Positions 1 to 9,897 of a stretch of 12,668 nt of DNA are shown piece after piece. Numbering within the stretch: the stretch's first letter is position 1; every line of letters begins with the position of its first letter. The stretch is taken from contig MPNW01001591.1 of assembly GCA_011800805.1 (NCBI GenBank), positions 25,159 through 37,826 of the forward strand, in the 5' to 3' direction. This stretch comes from Hirudo medicinalis (Eukaryota; Annelida; Clitellata; Hirudinida; Hirudinidae). The translations under genes were made by a program, and so were the position numbers. The notes beneath the pieces are model-generated. The model saw nothing but the letters and a program-made list of their open reading frames with translations, did not search any database and was not told the DNA's origin.

Positions 1-140
<140 letters not shown>

Positions 141-244
141 GATTCGGTTGTTTTATTGGTTCGTCTCATCCATGTTAGTTCACATTTCTCGGTGTTCTCC
201 TTCCCCCCAACCCCCAAGACAATTTAATTTATGCAATTCTTCGT

Positions 245-519
245 CTACACGATGTGTACATAGCTGCTATTAAACTCTGCGCTAACGCCATCCATTGACG
301 CCATGATTTTTAAACCGGGGGATCTGAAGCCACCCTCCTCCAGCAGATCGACAGATTGTACTCGTACTGAGCGGAACAAGACTTTATGCCCAGAGAGATC
401 TTTGTACTTGGTACCTTCGTTTGTACATAGCGAATCTTCGTCGATACTGCTATCCTTTCCTGTCTGAGCCGCGCGAGCGTCAGAGTTCTTCTTCAATTGT
501 AGCGCCGTCGGTGTTCGAG
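245..519 (-). CDS. Unrecognised coding-like segment, possible exon
   Basis: This open frame has mixed, non-repetitive amino-acid composition, unlike its surroundings. It includes KYKDLSGHKVLFRSV and EEGGFRSPGLKIMASMDG, and closes with TAG at 245-247. It lacks an upstream ATG near its start, so it would have to be an internal or last exon. Possible acceptors lie in the overlap with the adjacent frame, and possible donors (gtacac, gtgtag) lie just before the stop. I do not recognise the family, and chance is a real alternative. Confidence 0.22.
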
Positions 520-635
520 CGCTTAGTCGTCAATTCCATCCATTTCGGAAACTCGCAAAGGAAGATGAGGAGTTGAGGTCTCCAGCGGAGTGTTAAATGT
601 TTTGCCACTCCTGAAGATCCACCTCGGTTTTCCAT
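480..635 (-). CDS. Possible first coding exon or short ORF after a (GA)n leader
   Basis: An ATG at 633-635 in good context (gagATGG) opens a 51-codon frame beginning MENRGGSSGVAKHL and ending in TGA at 480-482. It follows directly after a (GA)n tract (652-678), a common setting for a 5' leader. No homology is recognised. The neighbouring frame (245-496) also has coding-like composition and overlaps the end of this one, so a splice or an indel could join them. This is a weak call. Confidence 0.2.
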   Translation of the reverse strand: MENRGGSSGVAKHLTLRWRPQLLIFLCEFPKWMELTTKRSNTDGATIEEEL

Positions 636-651
636 CTCTCCTTCATCCGCG

Positions 652-678
652 TCTCTCTCTCTCTCTCTCTCTCTCTCT
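652..678. repeat. (CT)n microsatellite
   Basis: Uninterrupted CT dinucleotides, read as (GA)n on the minus strand just upstream of the ATG at 633-635. Confidence 0.95.
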
Positions 679-749
679 GCTCCTTTTCCCTCCGCCCTTC
701 GTTCTGTCATTCTTCCGTTCTTTCCATCATCGGCTTGCGTGTGTTTTTG

Positions 750-832
750 ATTATATTATTATTGTTATTATTATTATTAGTAGTATTATTATTATTGTTG
801 TTGTTGTTGTTGTTATTAATATTTTTTTATCA
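750..832. repeat. (ATT)n/(GTT)n compound microsatellite
   Basis: ATT copies grade into GTT copies, then a T-rich end. Reading frames through it give runs of Ile and Val that are artefacts of the repeat. Confidence 0.93.
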
Positions 833-930
833 TTCTTCCACCAATCCATGTGGAAGGCGTAAGTTGTCATTGTTCATCTCACCAGGAGGCGCTTTTAATT
901 AAGAACCTCACTAGGTATAATTTGGTCGTA

Positions 931-961
<31 letters not shown>

Positions 962-1031
962 GAATAATAATAATAATAATAATAAAATTAATAATAACAA
1001 TAGTCAAATTAATAATGATAATAATAATAAC

Positions 1032-1064
<33 letters not shown>
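931..1064. repeat. (ATG)10 followed by (AAT)n compound microsatellite
   Basis: Ten ATG copies (931-960) abut a long, slightly interrupted AAT array. Frames here give poly-Met and poly-Ile, which is not credible protein. Confidence 0.95.
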
Positions 1065-1186
1065 GGAGCTAGGAACTCCTATCATCAAATGAGTAAATGT
1101 AATAACAATATTATTCATAATAACGATCATAATTATGTTTGGCTGCCAGAGGCAATACAACATTGGTAGCCATGCAATCATAATTA

Positions 1187-1399
1187 TCATCATCACCATC
1201 ATCATCAACGTCATCATCGTCGTCGTCGTCATATTCAGGGTCACAGGTCGTCAATTTCAGATGTAATGATTTGCAATCTTTGGCGTGATTTGGTCAGATT
1301 TCCGATTTCGTCATCATCGTCGTCATCATCACCATAATCACCATCATCATCGTCATCGTCGACATCATCATCATCATCATCATCATCGTTGTCATCGTC
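1187..1399. repeat. (ATC)n/(GTC)n arrays
   Basis: Two blocks of ATC and GTC copies (about 1187-1230 and 1308-1399) are separated by roughly 75 bases of unique sequence. Confidence 0.9.
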
Positions 1400-1492
1400 C
1401 GACATATTCTAGCTAGAATCGAAGCTCGCATCTCACAACAAAGTAATTTTTTTGTTCTATTATTACATGATTATTTTATATTATTTATATTA

Positions 1493-1538
1493 ATTATTAT
1501 TGTTATTATTATTGTTATTATTATTATTATTATTATTA
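1493..1538. repeat. (ATT)n microsatellite
   Basis: ATT copies with two GTT variants in AT-rich sequence. Confidence 0.92.
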
Positions 1539-1617
1539 AATTATTAAATTATCGCATTTCCATGAAGTGGATATTACCTCCTCGAAGCTCTTTCCGATTC
1601 ATGACAACAAAGGCGTC

Positions 1618-1740
1618 TCAGTGAGTTTGTGTCCGTGTGTGTGTTTGTGTGCGTGCATGTGTGTCCTTGTATGTGTGTGTGTGTGTGCGTGCGTGTGCGT
1701 GTGTGTGTGTCCGTCCTTGTATGTGTGCTTGTGTGAGTCC
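1618..1740. repeat. (GT)n-rich tract
   Basis: An interrupted GT array with GC and CT variants, which has alternating purine/pyrimidine character. Cys/Val-rich frames on one strand and His/Thr-rich frames on the other come from the repeat. Confidence 0.93.
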
Positions 1741-2106
1741 TTCAGATATTCTCCATGACTTGACGTCGAGATCTGAATTGGGTAGAAACGTGGGTAGAGT
1801 GGGTGGAAATGGGGGGAAAAGGGGCTGTCAGGGTGGGTAGTACTTTCCATAATTACAACGACATATTTAGTTTTACGGCGCTAAATTCTTCTTATTTACT
1901 CACGAACTTTCTGCTGAACTCTGAACTCTGCTTCTTCATCTTCTTCATCTTCGTCGTCGTCGTCGTCATCATAATTAAACTTTTGCACAGAATATTATGA
2001 TTATGATTAATATTTATTTATTTATTTATTAGTTACTCGTTAAAATTATGAATAATAATTATTATTTTATCGTTGAACGTTTATTATTTTGTGATGTCTA
2101 TTATTT

Positions 2107-2142
2107 TTATTGTTGTTGTTGTTATTATTATTGTTATTATTA

Positions 2143-2174
<32 letters not shown>
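2107..2174. repeat. (ATT)n/(GTT)n microsatellite
   Basis: Compound GTT and ATT array giving poly-Leu in one frame. Confidence 0.93.
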
Positions 2175-2175
<1 letters not shown>

Positions 2176-2291
2176 GAAACCGCTCCTCGTCCACTGTTGA
2201 AATATCGTCTGCTGAAAGATTGTAAGACTTACTTCACTCCTCCGTTGCTTTACACCAATGTGGGGGATTCACCGACCTCCATATTTGAACG

Positions 2292-2425
2292 CGATGATGA
2301 TGACTATGACGATGGTGACGACGTTGATGATAATGATCATGATGCTGTCGGTGATGATGATGATGATGATGGTTATGATCACGTGATGAAGCAGGTGGTG
2401 GTGATGATGATGATGATGATGATAG
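2292..2425. repeat. (GAT)n with GAC and GGT variants
   Basis: A degenerate GAT array in two blocks. It yields an Asp-rich or Met-rich frame, not a recognisable protein. Confidence 0.88.
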
Positions 2426-2799
2426 CGGTGGTCATGCTGCATTTCAAGATGGAAAACTTGTTCTAATTCGTTAATCGAATTTATTTCTGAAAATCTTGCA
2501 TCACGTGGTGAGACTTATTTGTGGTTTTTAATTAAAAATAATTATAATAATAATAATAATAATTTATTTATTTATATTTATTATCACNAAAGGCGTTCAA
2601 CCTAGAAGCTTGTGACTCAGTCTCAGTCTGACTAAATTTCCCGCTAAATTTAATTTCAAAATAAATAAATTAATTAATTATTCTTTAATTATTCGATCAT
2701 TTTCATGGAACCTGCTTTTCAATCCTGCGTGCGGTCGAATCTTGTTTGGTCTTTGTTTTTGTGTTCTTGGGTGGCAATCGGTCTCTTCTGCTGCCAATG
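2426..2799. other. AT-rich stretch without a gene; contains one unresolved base
   Basis: AT-rich sequence with ATTT and AAT runs and one N at 2588. The motif TCACnAAAGGCGTTCAA near 2584 recurs as TCACGAAAGACGTTCAA near 3551, perhaps a dispersed repeat. I see no exon. Confidence 0.6.
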
Positions 2800-2901
2800 G
2801 CAACGACAATTACAACGACGACAACAACAATAATATTATTATAATTTATTATAATAATAATTAATATTATTAACAACAACAATAATAATAATAACAACAA
2901 C
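2800..2901. repeat. (AAC)n/(AAT)n compound microsatellite
   Basis: ACG, AAC and AAT copies with an AT-rich centre. Confidence 0.9.
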
Positions 2902-2928
2902 CACGCAGCATATTTCACCAATCAACCA

Positions 2929-3690
2929 TCAGCCATGGCTTTTGACTTCTCTCTCTCTTAGCCCGAAACCGAAACCGAAACCCGTTGGAATTTCTGGAAA
3001 TAGGTGAAAGTTTTTTTTGTGGCATAATTTGTTTGTTATTGTAAATATGGCTACATCGGATGTATCTTCTTTTGTATCTTTGGTTGCGCAGGAGATAAGA
3101 TGGATTTCCGCCATGACAGTATTCTCCATCTTCTGTTTATTTATTTCTTTTTTATTTATTAATTGATTAATTAACGCTAATTAATTAATTAATTAGAAAC
3201 TTAAACTGTTTTTTTGGTCGTCGGCCATTTTGCGAGCGTCCTTCGCTCCCCTGACTTTATGCATTTCTCTGCTGCTTTTTCGCGCGCCTTTGCAAACGTG
3301 TTTTGAAGAGTTTTCATTCATTTTTTCAACTTTACCATGATTTTCTGGAAAATTCGAGCGGCCCCTTAAAATCGACTTATTAATTAATCTTTTACAATTT
3401 CATTCTTGTTTTTTGTTTACTTCGGGTTTTTAAATTATTAACGTAATTATTAATTTAAATTCGTTCGTTTGTTTTTGTTTGTTTTGTTTTGTGTTGGGGT
3501 TTTTTTTTTTTCGATAAATCAGTTAATGTTTCCGCACGACTAATCAATTTCACGAAAGACGTTCAATTTATTTTTTTATTATTTATTTATTTATTATTAT
3601 TTTTTTAAAATAGATACCTGTTCTTTCTCTATCGTCAACTGACGCATCATCACCGTGTCCATGGACCCGACCCATGACGTCACCATCGGT
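2929..3690. other. AT-rich stretch without a supported gene
   Basis: It holds a short (CCGAAA)n tract near 2965, T-rich runs, and TTAATTAA-type palindromic runs at 3150-3200. A 66-codon minus frame (2929-3129) starts MENTVMAEIHL but has no homology I recognise and includes the CCGAAA tract, so I do not call it. Confidence 0.6.
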
Positions 3691-3693
3691 TGA

Positions 3694-3763
3694 ATCATCA
3701 TCATCATCATCACCATTATCATCATTACCAGTATCATCATCGTCATCGTCGTCGTCGTCATCT
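3694..3763. repeat. (ATC)n/(GTC)n microsatellite
   Basis: ATC array grading to GTC copies. Confidence 0.93.
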
Positions 3764-4465
3764 CCATTTTGTAGGGTTTTCCATCAGAATGTTGTGAAAC
3801 CATGGCTGTTTCTTACCTGATTGCGATATAACACACAATAAAGTCTTTGATAGCAATGAATCCACATAGAACGTAGGACTGTGTTTTGACTAAATTGAAA
3901 AATAAGTTTTTTTTAAATAAATTAAGCGCGAAATATAATTGATAAATCGTTATTTAAAGGGATTATTGACAATAGTAATTGTCATCGTTAATGGTAGTTA
4001 TTATAATTATAAAAGTATCTTTAAAACAACTGATTTGAAAGAATTTTCAAAATAAATATATAATAAGAAATATGAAAAGCAACAACAAATTGAGCGGACA
4101 CCGAGCCTAAAAAATCCAAAATGGAGGAAAACGAAACCTTAATCCAGCTGAGCGAATTCAATAAAAAAATACTCAATCTATAACGAACCAACATGACAAG
4201 CGATCGATCAATTTGTTGCTCACGTAATCTTCCACTACCAAGCCACCCACGATCCTTTTCTCCCTAACCGTCCACTACCCTCCCCAAGTCCCCGCGGGTA
4301 TTCCGTCTTCTCGTTCGTATTGAAAGTTCAAAAGGTCATCTGAGAAGTCGTTTAAAAGGTCGATCAACTTCTTCTTCTTCGAAGAAGAAAAAGCAAAACA
4401 AAAACAAAAAAAAAATAGAAAATGAATTTTTTTCTTATTTTTCTTCGAGGATGTTCCATTATTTC
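3764..4465. other. AT-rich stretch without a gene
   Basis: Nothing gene-like is visible. There are A-rich runs, an AATAAA near 3836 with no transcript to attach it to, and a near-palindromic CTTCTTCTTCTTCGAAGAAGAAAAAG around 4370-4395 that could fold back on itself. Confidence 0.6.
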
Positions 4466-4508
4466 CAGCGGTAAACTCGAGGCTACGGGTTCGAGTCCCG
4501 CTCGGTCC
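4466..4508 (+). repeat. tRNA-like 3' half, probable truncated SINE head
   Basis: The segment carries a perfect RNA polymerase III B box, GGTTCGAGTCC (4488-4498), in a T-arm with four good pairs (CGGG/CCCG). A 7-base TCGGTCC follows at the place of an acceptor 3' strand. No matching GGACCGA or A box is present 60-80 bases upstream, where the sequence is a T-rich run, so it is not a complete tRNA gene. A 5'-truncated tRNA-derived SINE or a tRNA relic fits best. Confidence 0.55.
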
Positions 4509-5287
4509 GAATGAATTTATTCCGGGCGTGAACAACGTAAGAACTGCAGGTGTTTGGCAAGTCATTAACCGTATTCATTATTACATTAGTTACATTTTTA
4601 ATTATTTATTTACTTTAGAAAAATTATGAAATCTTAATAAATTCATGAGTGCTTCTTTATTCTCGTGGAATTGAAACGCTCGTCAACCAATTGTATGACG
4701 ACGATTCGAATTAATAATAATAATAATTTGTAATAATATAATATTTAATAATAATATATTTCTTTAATAATAATAATAATTTGCAACATTATAATTCTTC
4801 AATATAACTTGAATATTACTAAACATTTTTGTTCGAGTACGAACTGGACACCTGGCGATCGAAATAAAATATCCTCACCCCCTGGCGAATGTAATTTAAT
4901 CACACGTAAATATTTTTCTCCCTAGCGACTAAAGTTAAATAATTCCAAACTATCACAGCTACAAAGCTATCCCGAACGATAACAATAATAATGATAATGA
5001 CAATAGCAACAACAACAACAACAATAATGGGGATAACGAATCTCTATTTTTAACCTCATTATTGGGCAAATTAGGAGCAGACGAGAGAAGTTGATGTACA
5101 CTTTAATGATCGTTCTAAATTAGCTCAATCAGGATTTCCCAGAAATATTGGCAGGGCACGAAAATCACAGAGCATAAAAACCAGAAGACAGCAGATTAAT
5201 AATAAATAATACTAACGACAACAACAATGGACAGTAATCGACCAACTAATACTTCAAGAAAACAACAACGACGACAAAAACAGATTT
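4509..5287. other. AT-rich stretch with AAT and AAC arrays, no gene
   Basis: AAT arrays lie at about 4711-4783 and an AAC/AAT array at 4980-5028. The remainder is AT-rich unique sequence with no splice-bounded frame that I can support. Confidence 0.6.
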
Positions 5288-5724
5288 ATGCTGCTCTCAC
5301 AAAATCTTGGTGCGATCTTGTCGAAGTGTGACTACTACAGCGACAACTTCTCGAAGGTGTTGCGTCACAGAGAAGGCATCGGACTTGATCGAAAACCCAG
5401 AGGAACTTTTGGTCGGTCGAAAAAGGCAGACGATCGAACGCACGACAGGACGCGAAAAATCAATGCCGCTCGAGAGCGAGGAAAAGGAACGATTCGAACG
5501 TCCCCGATAAAATTTCCAAAGAGATTTTGAAAATTATCGACAAAAATGGCTCTTTAAAAAAATTGAAAATGCACTCAATTAGCACAACAAGGCAGGAAAT
5601 TATTCGTAGGACGACGAGAGCAGAGAGGGGCTTCTAAACAAATGTGTAAATCAGTAGCCCAATTTCCAAAATAACATCACTAGCTGCAACTAGAGCAGCA
5701 ATTAAGGAAATAATATTACCGTAA

Positions 5725-5725
<1 letters not shown>
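5288..5725. other. Moderate-GC unique stretch, coding status unclear
   Basis: Two overlapping plus-strand frames (5288-5530 and 5307-5510) are rich in Lys, Arg and Glu. The second contains ENPEELLVGRKRQTIER. Neither has a clear acceptor with a pyrimidine tract or a consensus donor, and I recognise no family, so no exon is called. Confidence 0.4.
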
Positions 5726-5768
<43 letters not shown>

Positions 5769-5778
5769 TAATAATAAT
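5726..5778. repeat. (AAT)n microsatellite
   Basis: Near-perfect AAT array with one AAC variant. Confidence 0.95.
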
Positions 5779-5971
5779 CATCGAAAAATAATTACAATAC
5801 TCAGACATTTAAAGCACTAATTCTAGAAAACGTAATTAGGCACAGACACAGAATCAGAAGCCAAAAGAAGCCAGGACAACAGCAGTATGAATAGATGGAT
5901 GAATGTTGCCCACAGTTTCCATGGAAACACAAACAACAACCGTGCGAATCCATGCATTGCCGGCTCAGAAG

Positions 5972-5994
5972 CCTGCATTGCAGGTTATAAAAAG
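5972..5994 (+). promoter_or_regulatory. TATA-like element with an adjacent inverted repeat
   Basis: TATAAAAAG (5986-5994) is a strong TATA-box match, and the perfect inverted repeat CCTGCA-T-TGCAGG (5972-5984) sits directly upstream. No supported gene starts downstream on the plus strand, and AT-rich DNA makes chance TATA matches common. Confidence 0.2.
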
Positions 5995-6240
5995 GAAGGA
6001 AGATTGTTATTGCTCGTCGTGAAACTCTCCGTCGAGACTCGACCGGCCGTCGTGCAGGAGGCCTCTATTGTGTGTCGTTACGATTATAACAATCATTAAA
6101 ATTATTCAATAATACGACATCAACTAGTGAGAAATAGCATTCACTGTATTGTAGCAGCAGACTAACAGTAGCCAACAATAATGCCAGATGAAATAAACAA
6201 CACCAACTGCAAAGGCAACAACAAATGTCAGAAACAAAAT

Positions 6241-6268
6241 CAAAATCAACAACAACAACAACAACAAC

Positions 6269-6300
<32 letters not shown>

Positions 6301-6331
6301 CAACAACAATAATAATAGCAACAGTAACAAC
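6241..6331. repeat. (AAC)n/(AAT)n microsatellite
   Basis: AAC array flowing into AAT and back. It gives a poly-Leu frame on the minus strand that is not a signal peptide or a gene. Confidence 0.95.
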
Positions 6332-6417
6332 AATATAATTGACTCAGCAACAGCTCAATTAGCAAGATAAGGATCAAGGAAGGTTGAGGAGATGTTCAAA
6401 TGGGGATTACTAATTAC

Positions 6418-6463
6418 AAATAATAACAACAACAACAATAATAATAATAATAACAGCAACAAT
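6418..6463. repeat. (AAC)n/(AAT)n microsatellite
   Basis: A second short compound array, giving poly-Asn on the plus strand. Confidence 0.93.
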
Positions 6464-7293
6464 TACTCTAACGACAAACACAAACAAGGATGGCATTTTC
6501 GAGTCATCGCAAAAGGACACAACGACGAAAGATGCCACGACACTGCATCGCGACACTGGGAATGTCAGAGGTGCCCAGTCAGTTGCTCTGGCATTGCACT
6601 AGCCACAACATTATTATTTATAATAATAAATAACACAAACACTGTAAAAGCAGCAACGTCGGCAATATTCTAACAATTAATGATAATTAACATAATTATA
6701 ACAGTCATAATTTCGATATCCTGAAATGGCAGACTGAAAGGGGGCGACTCAAAAGCGGGAAAATAACGACACCTCGCAGTCGCATTAGAAACTCACGAGA
6801 TCAGGATGTCCAACTAGAAACGAGAGTCGGCCAAAAAAATAAATTGCAGCCGATTAGAATGCCGGCCGAGAGGACACGAGGGTAAAAGGATACGAGCGGA
6901 CACGAAAGCGGCCGAGGGCTCGTCGGAAGAATAAAACTGGAAAATACAAAACGATCGCGATGATGGCTTCGATGCACGCACGTCGACAACGAGACATTCG
7001 ACGCTCGTGTTTCGTAAATACAAAGTCGAAAGATACGTGGAATAATAATAATTACAATAAGCAAATTCAAGCCTGCTCGTGAGGACTTACCCTAGCAGTC
7101 AACGACGCTATCACGAGGTCAACGAGTTACGATAGAAGCGTAATAAACAAATTACAGTCGTAAGCGTAATATCAACGAACGTGCATGGTCGAAGAAAGAA
7201 AAATTAATAACGACAATATTAATAACGTCGTAGGTGATAATAATTATGATTAACTATTATTAGGAACGGTGATATCGCAGTCTCGTCGGCCAA
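6464..7293. other. Stretch downstream of the phosphatase stop codon, possible 3' UTR
   Basis: It has higher GC and CpG content (about 6720-7020) than the flanks and no array until about 6460. It lies downstream of the phosphatase stop, so part may be its 3' untranslated region. No clear minus-strand AATAAA was seen close to the stop, so the end of the transcript cannot be placed. Confidence 0.4.
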
Positions 7294-7477
7294 TCAGACG
7301 CTCCTGTAGAGGGCTAGCCCCAGGACGAGAACCACGACGGACCACCCGACGGCCTTGACTTTCCACACCTTCCTCCTCATCACCATCAACTCTTCGCAGC
7401 ACTCCTGCTCTACCCTCATCCTCTCGATCTCCTCCCATGATTTCTTCTTTCGTTCGTTCAGCGGACGGCGCCTGATG
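7294..7477 (-). CDS. PTPN1/PTPN2: PTP exon 8 (residues 483-543, basic cluster and C-terminal tail anchor)
   Basis: The exon fits the phase left by exon 7 and encodes [15 protein letters not shown], a charged helical stretch, and then [19 protein letters not shown] before TGA. The hydrophobic end followed by only a few residues is a typical tail anchor, as in PTP1B and TC48. [11 protein letters not shown] resembles the bipartite nuclear signal RLNENERKRKR of PTPN2. Two in-frame acceptors lie six bases apart (exon start 7477 after AAG, or 7471 after CAG), differing by two residues; the CAG is closer to consensus. No clear AATAAA was found just downstream, so the 3' end is open. Confidence 0.8.
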
Positions 7478-9852
7478 CTTTTGGGGTTAGGACGATTTAG
7501 AGGTCGTACGGGTCACAGGTGGATCATCATCATGATCATCAAAATCACCATCACCATCATCATCATCATCTAATGTTGCTATTATCAGGAACTCAGCAAA
7601 CGAACATGACAATTAGTCCGTCGTTGGCATCGGCAATATTTTGAATTCAGAACTTCTGCTACTCTTGTCTGCGGCAGAATCACAGGACGACGCACGCATA
7701 ATAACTCTTACTTCGCAATTATGATTGCAACTCGATGCATCGATAAAATGTCAATCATTCATTAATCTATTAATTTTTATTAATTATTCATCTATTTCGT
7801 TAATTAACGATAATAATAATTTTTATTAATTATTCTTCTATTAATTATTCATCTATTTCGTTAATTAACGAAATTACTTAAGAAGAATTACTTAATTATG
7901 ATTGAACTACTGCAAACACTTTCTTAGCAAAAGATGATTCGTTCGACGACTCGAAAACTCACTCTGCTGCTCCTGAACAACTGCACCCGTAGGGGCATTC
8001 TTCGACCATTTGTCCGTCCTCGCTGCTGTCCTCGTTGCCCTCGTCGACTCCCGACCCCTCCCTGTCGCCATAGTAACCCTCCTCCTCTTCCTCTTCTTCT
8101 TCATTGCAGTTTCCTGCCTGGAATTTATCGTCCACCGAAGAAAATTTGATGGAAGGTCGGTCGAGGCCGTCTATCCGGTTGTTCCCCGGTCCGATGAGCG
8201 GCTCTCCGGTGATGGTGGAGTTGTTGAGGACCCAGACGGACTCCGGATCCTCGACGGACCCAGGATGGGGCATGAACCTGCCTAGGGAACACCTCTTCCT
8301 TCCTCGCTTTTCGCCGGCTTTGGGAGTCCTCAACGGGACGCCGGCTCGTTCGAGGTTGCCGAAACTGTTGGAAGAGGTCGCGTTGTCCTGGTTCTGCTTG
8401 GCCGCCTCCTCCTCCTCCTCTTCTTCCTCCTCCTCCTCTTCCACCGGTTCGTGCGTCGGAGTAGTGGCAAAGTTTTTTGCGACAAACACTCGCTCCTTGT
8501 CGACAGGGACGGAAATGCGTGACTGGAAAAAAATGGAGAAGGTAAAATGGTCGTGATCACGATCAATCGAAGGACGAAAATGTTTTGATTGTATTGGAGC
8601 TCAAAATGAATGAATACATGATATATCTTTTTAACTAAATTTTTTATTGTTTTGTTGTTTTATTTTAGTTTTAGAGACGGAGAATTATGAAGCGCGCGGT
8701 ATATTCAAAATTTATAGAACAAAACCAATCAGGCTTGGAAACGAAAACAACATTCTGCCTCATTGCATTGTAGCAGTGCCTCATTACGACAGCAACAACG
8801 TCAACAATGTATGTCAAGACTACTCACAGATCCTGCCTTGGCCAGGTTCATCCTCTTGAGCGCCTCGACCAAGGCCACGTAGGCAAACCTCAGTTGCTCG
8901 GGAGTCTGGATGAGACCCATCCTGAATCTCCTCATCTCGATGAGCGTGGCCCTGAGGTTCACAGTCTCCCCACTGCCCTTGTCCTCTGCCTGCAAACGAG
9001 CAACAAAACGATGAAGTCAGTAAGGTGATAAAAATGTTGACGACAACGATAATCACCATCTTGAGGCAGGCGTCGACGATACAAAACACTCCAGACCTCC
9101 CTACTCCGGCACTGCAGTGGACGACCATGGGGTGAGCGGAATTGTTGAGGACTCCACCGTCTCTGACGGTGAATAGCAGCTCGAGGAAAGAATCGGGTGA
9201 GGGAGGCACCCCGAAATCTGGCCACAAGAGGTAGTGGTAGTGAAGGACATTGTGTTTCTTTCCTGACTGGAATGAATAAAGCACTTGATCGTCAGAACAT
9301 TTTAGGCTTTGATTTGTTCATCCATCCATCCACCCATCTATCCATCCACCCAACCATCCATCCACCCATCTATCACATCAACCCTACCATCCATCCACCC
9401 ATCTATCACATCCAACCGACCATGCATCCACCCAACCATCTATCAACACATCCACAAATCCACCAGTTCACCCCTCCTTGCTCAGCAATACGACCGTCAA
9501 TCCCTCATTACCCGAAGATCTTCCACCGACAGGAGTCTGGTGACGAAATGCTCGGTCAAGCTCTTCCGCTCGACAAACGAAACCTTCAAACCCGTGTCGT
9601 TGAGGACAAGGTCCGACTCCCCCTCTACGGGGAAGTAAGGGTGGCACTTGGATTGGTCCTTCTCAACAAACCTGTTGAGCATAAGGATGGCCGGGCACTT
9701 CTTCTCCCACACCATGACCCAGAAATGGCTCACTGTCTGAGGTAATGGACCCTGTTTAAAAAAAAAAGTACGTGGGCATGAATTTGTATTGTTTTGTTTT
9801 CAAAACATATTCTAAAGTCAAAATACTAATACTAGTGCTATTACTACTAGTG

Positions 9853-9897
<45 letters not shown>

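Noticed and set aside
879..1244. 121-codon Met/Ile-rich frame resembling a membrane protein
   Set aside because: It is a translation of ATG, AAT and ATC arrays, not a membrane protein.
1567..1850. Cys/Val-rich and His/Thr-rich frames
   Set aside because: They are produced by the (GT)n tract on the two strands.
4437..4508. A complete tRNA gene
   Set aside because: The 5' half, A box and matching acceptor strand are missing; a T-rich run lies where they should be.
5288..5530. Lys/Arg/Glu-rich plus-strand frames as possible exons
   Set aside because: Two frames compete, splice sites are poor and no family is recognised. A faint likeness to basic stretches of chromatin proteins is not enough.
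6124..6333. Minus-strand poly-Leu frame resembling a signal peptide
   Set aside because: It is a translation of the AAC/AAT array.
6801..7070. Minus-strand 89-codon frame as a further phosphatase exon
   Set aside because: It lies beyond the tail-anchor stop codon, shows no family similarity and is better seen as a possible 3' UTR.
8104..8556. Plus-strand Ser-rich frame of 150 codons
   Set aside because: It is the antisense shadow of exon 7; the Ser run mirrors the GAG/GAA tract.
9197..9745. Plus-strand 182-codon frame across phosphatase exons 4 and 5
   Set aside because: It is antisense to conserved phosphatase exons, and its centre is the CATCCATC satellite of intron 4.
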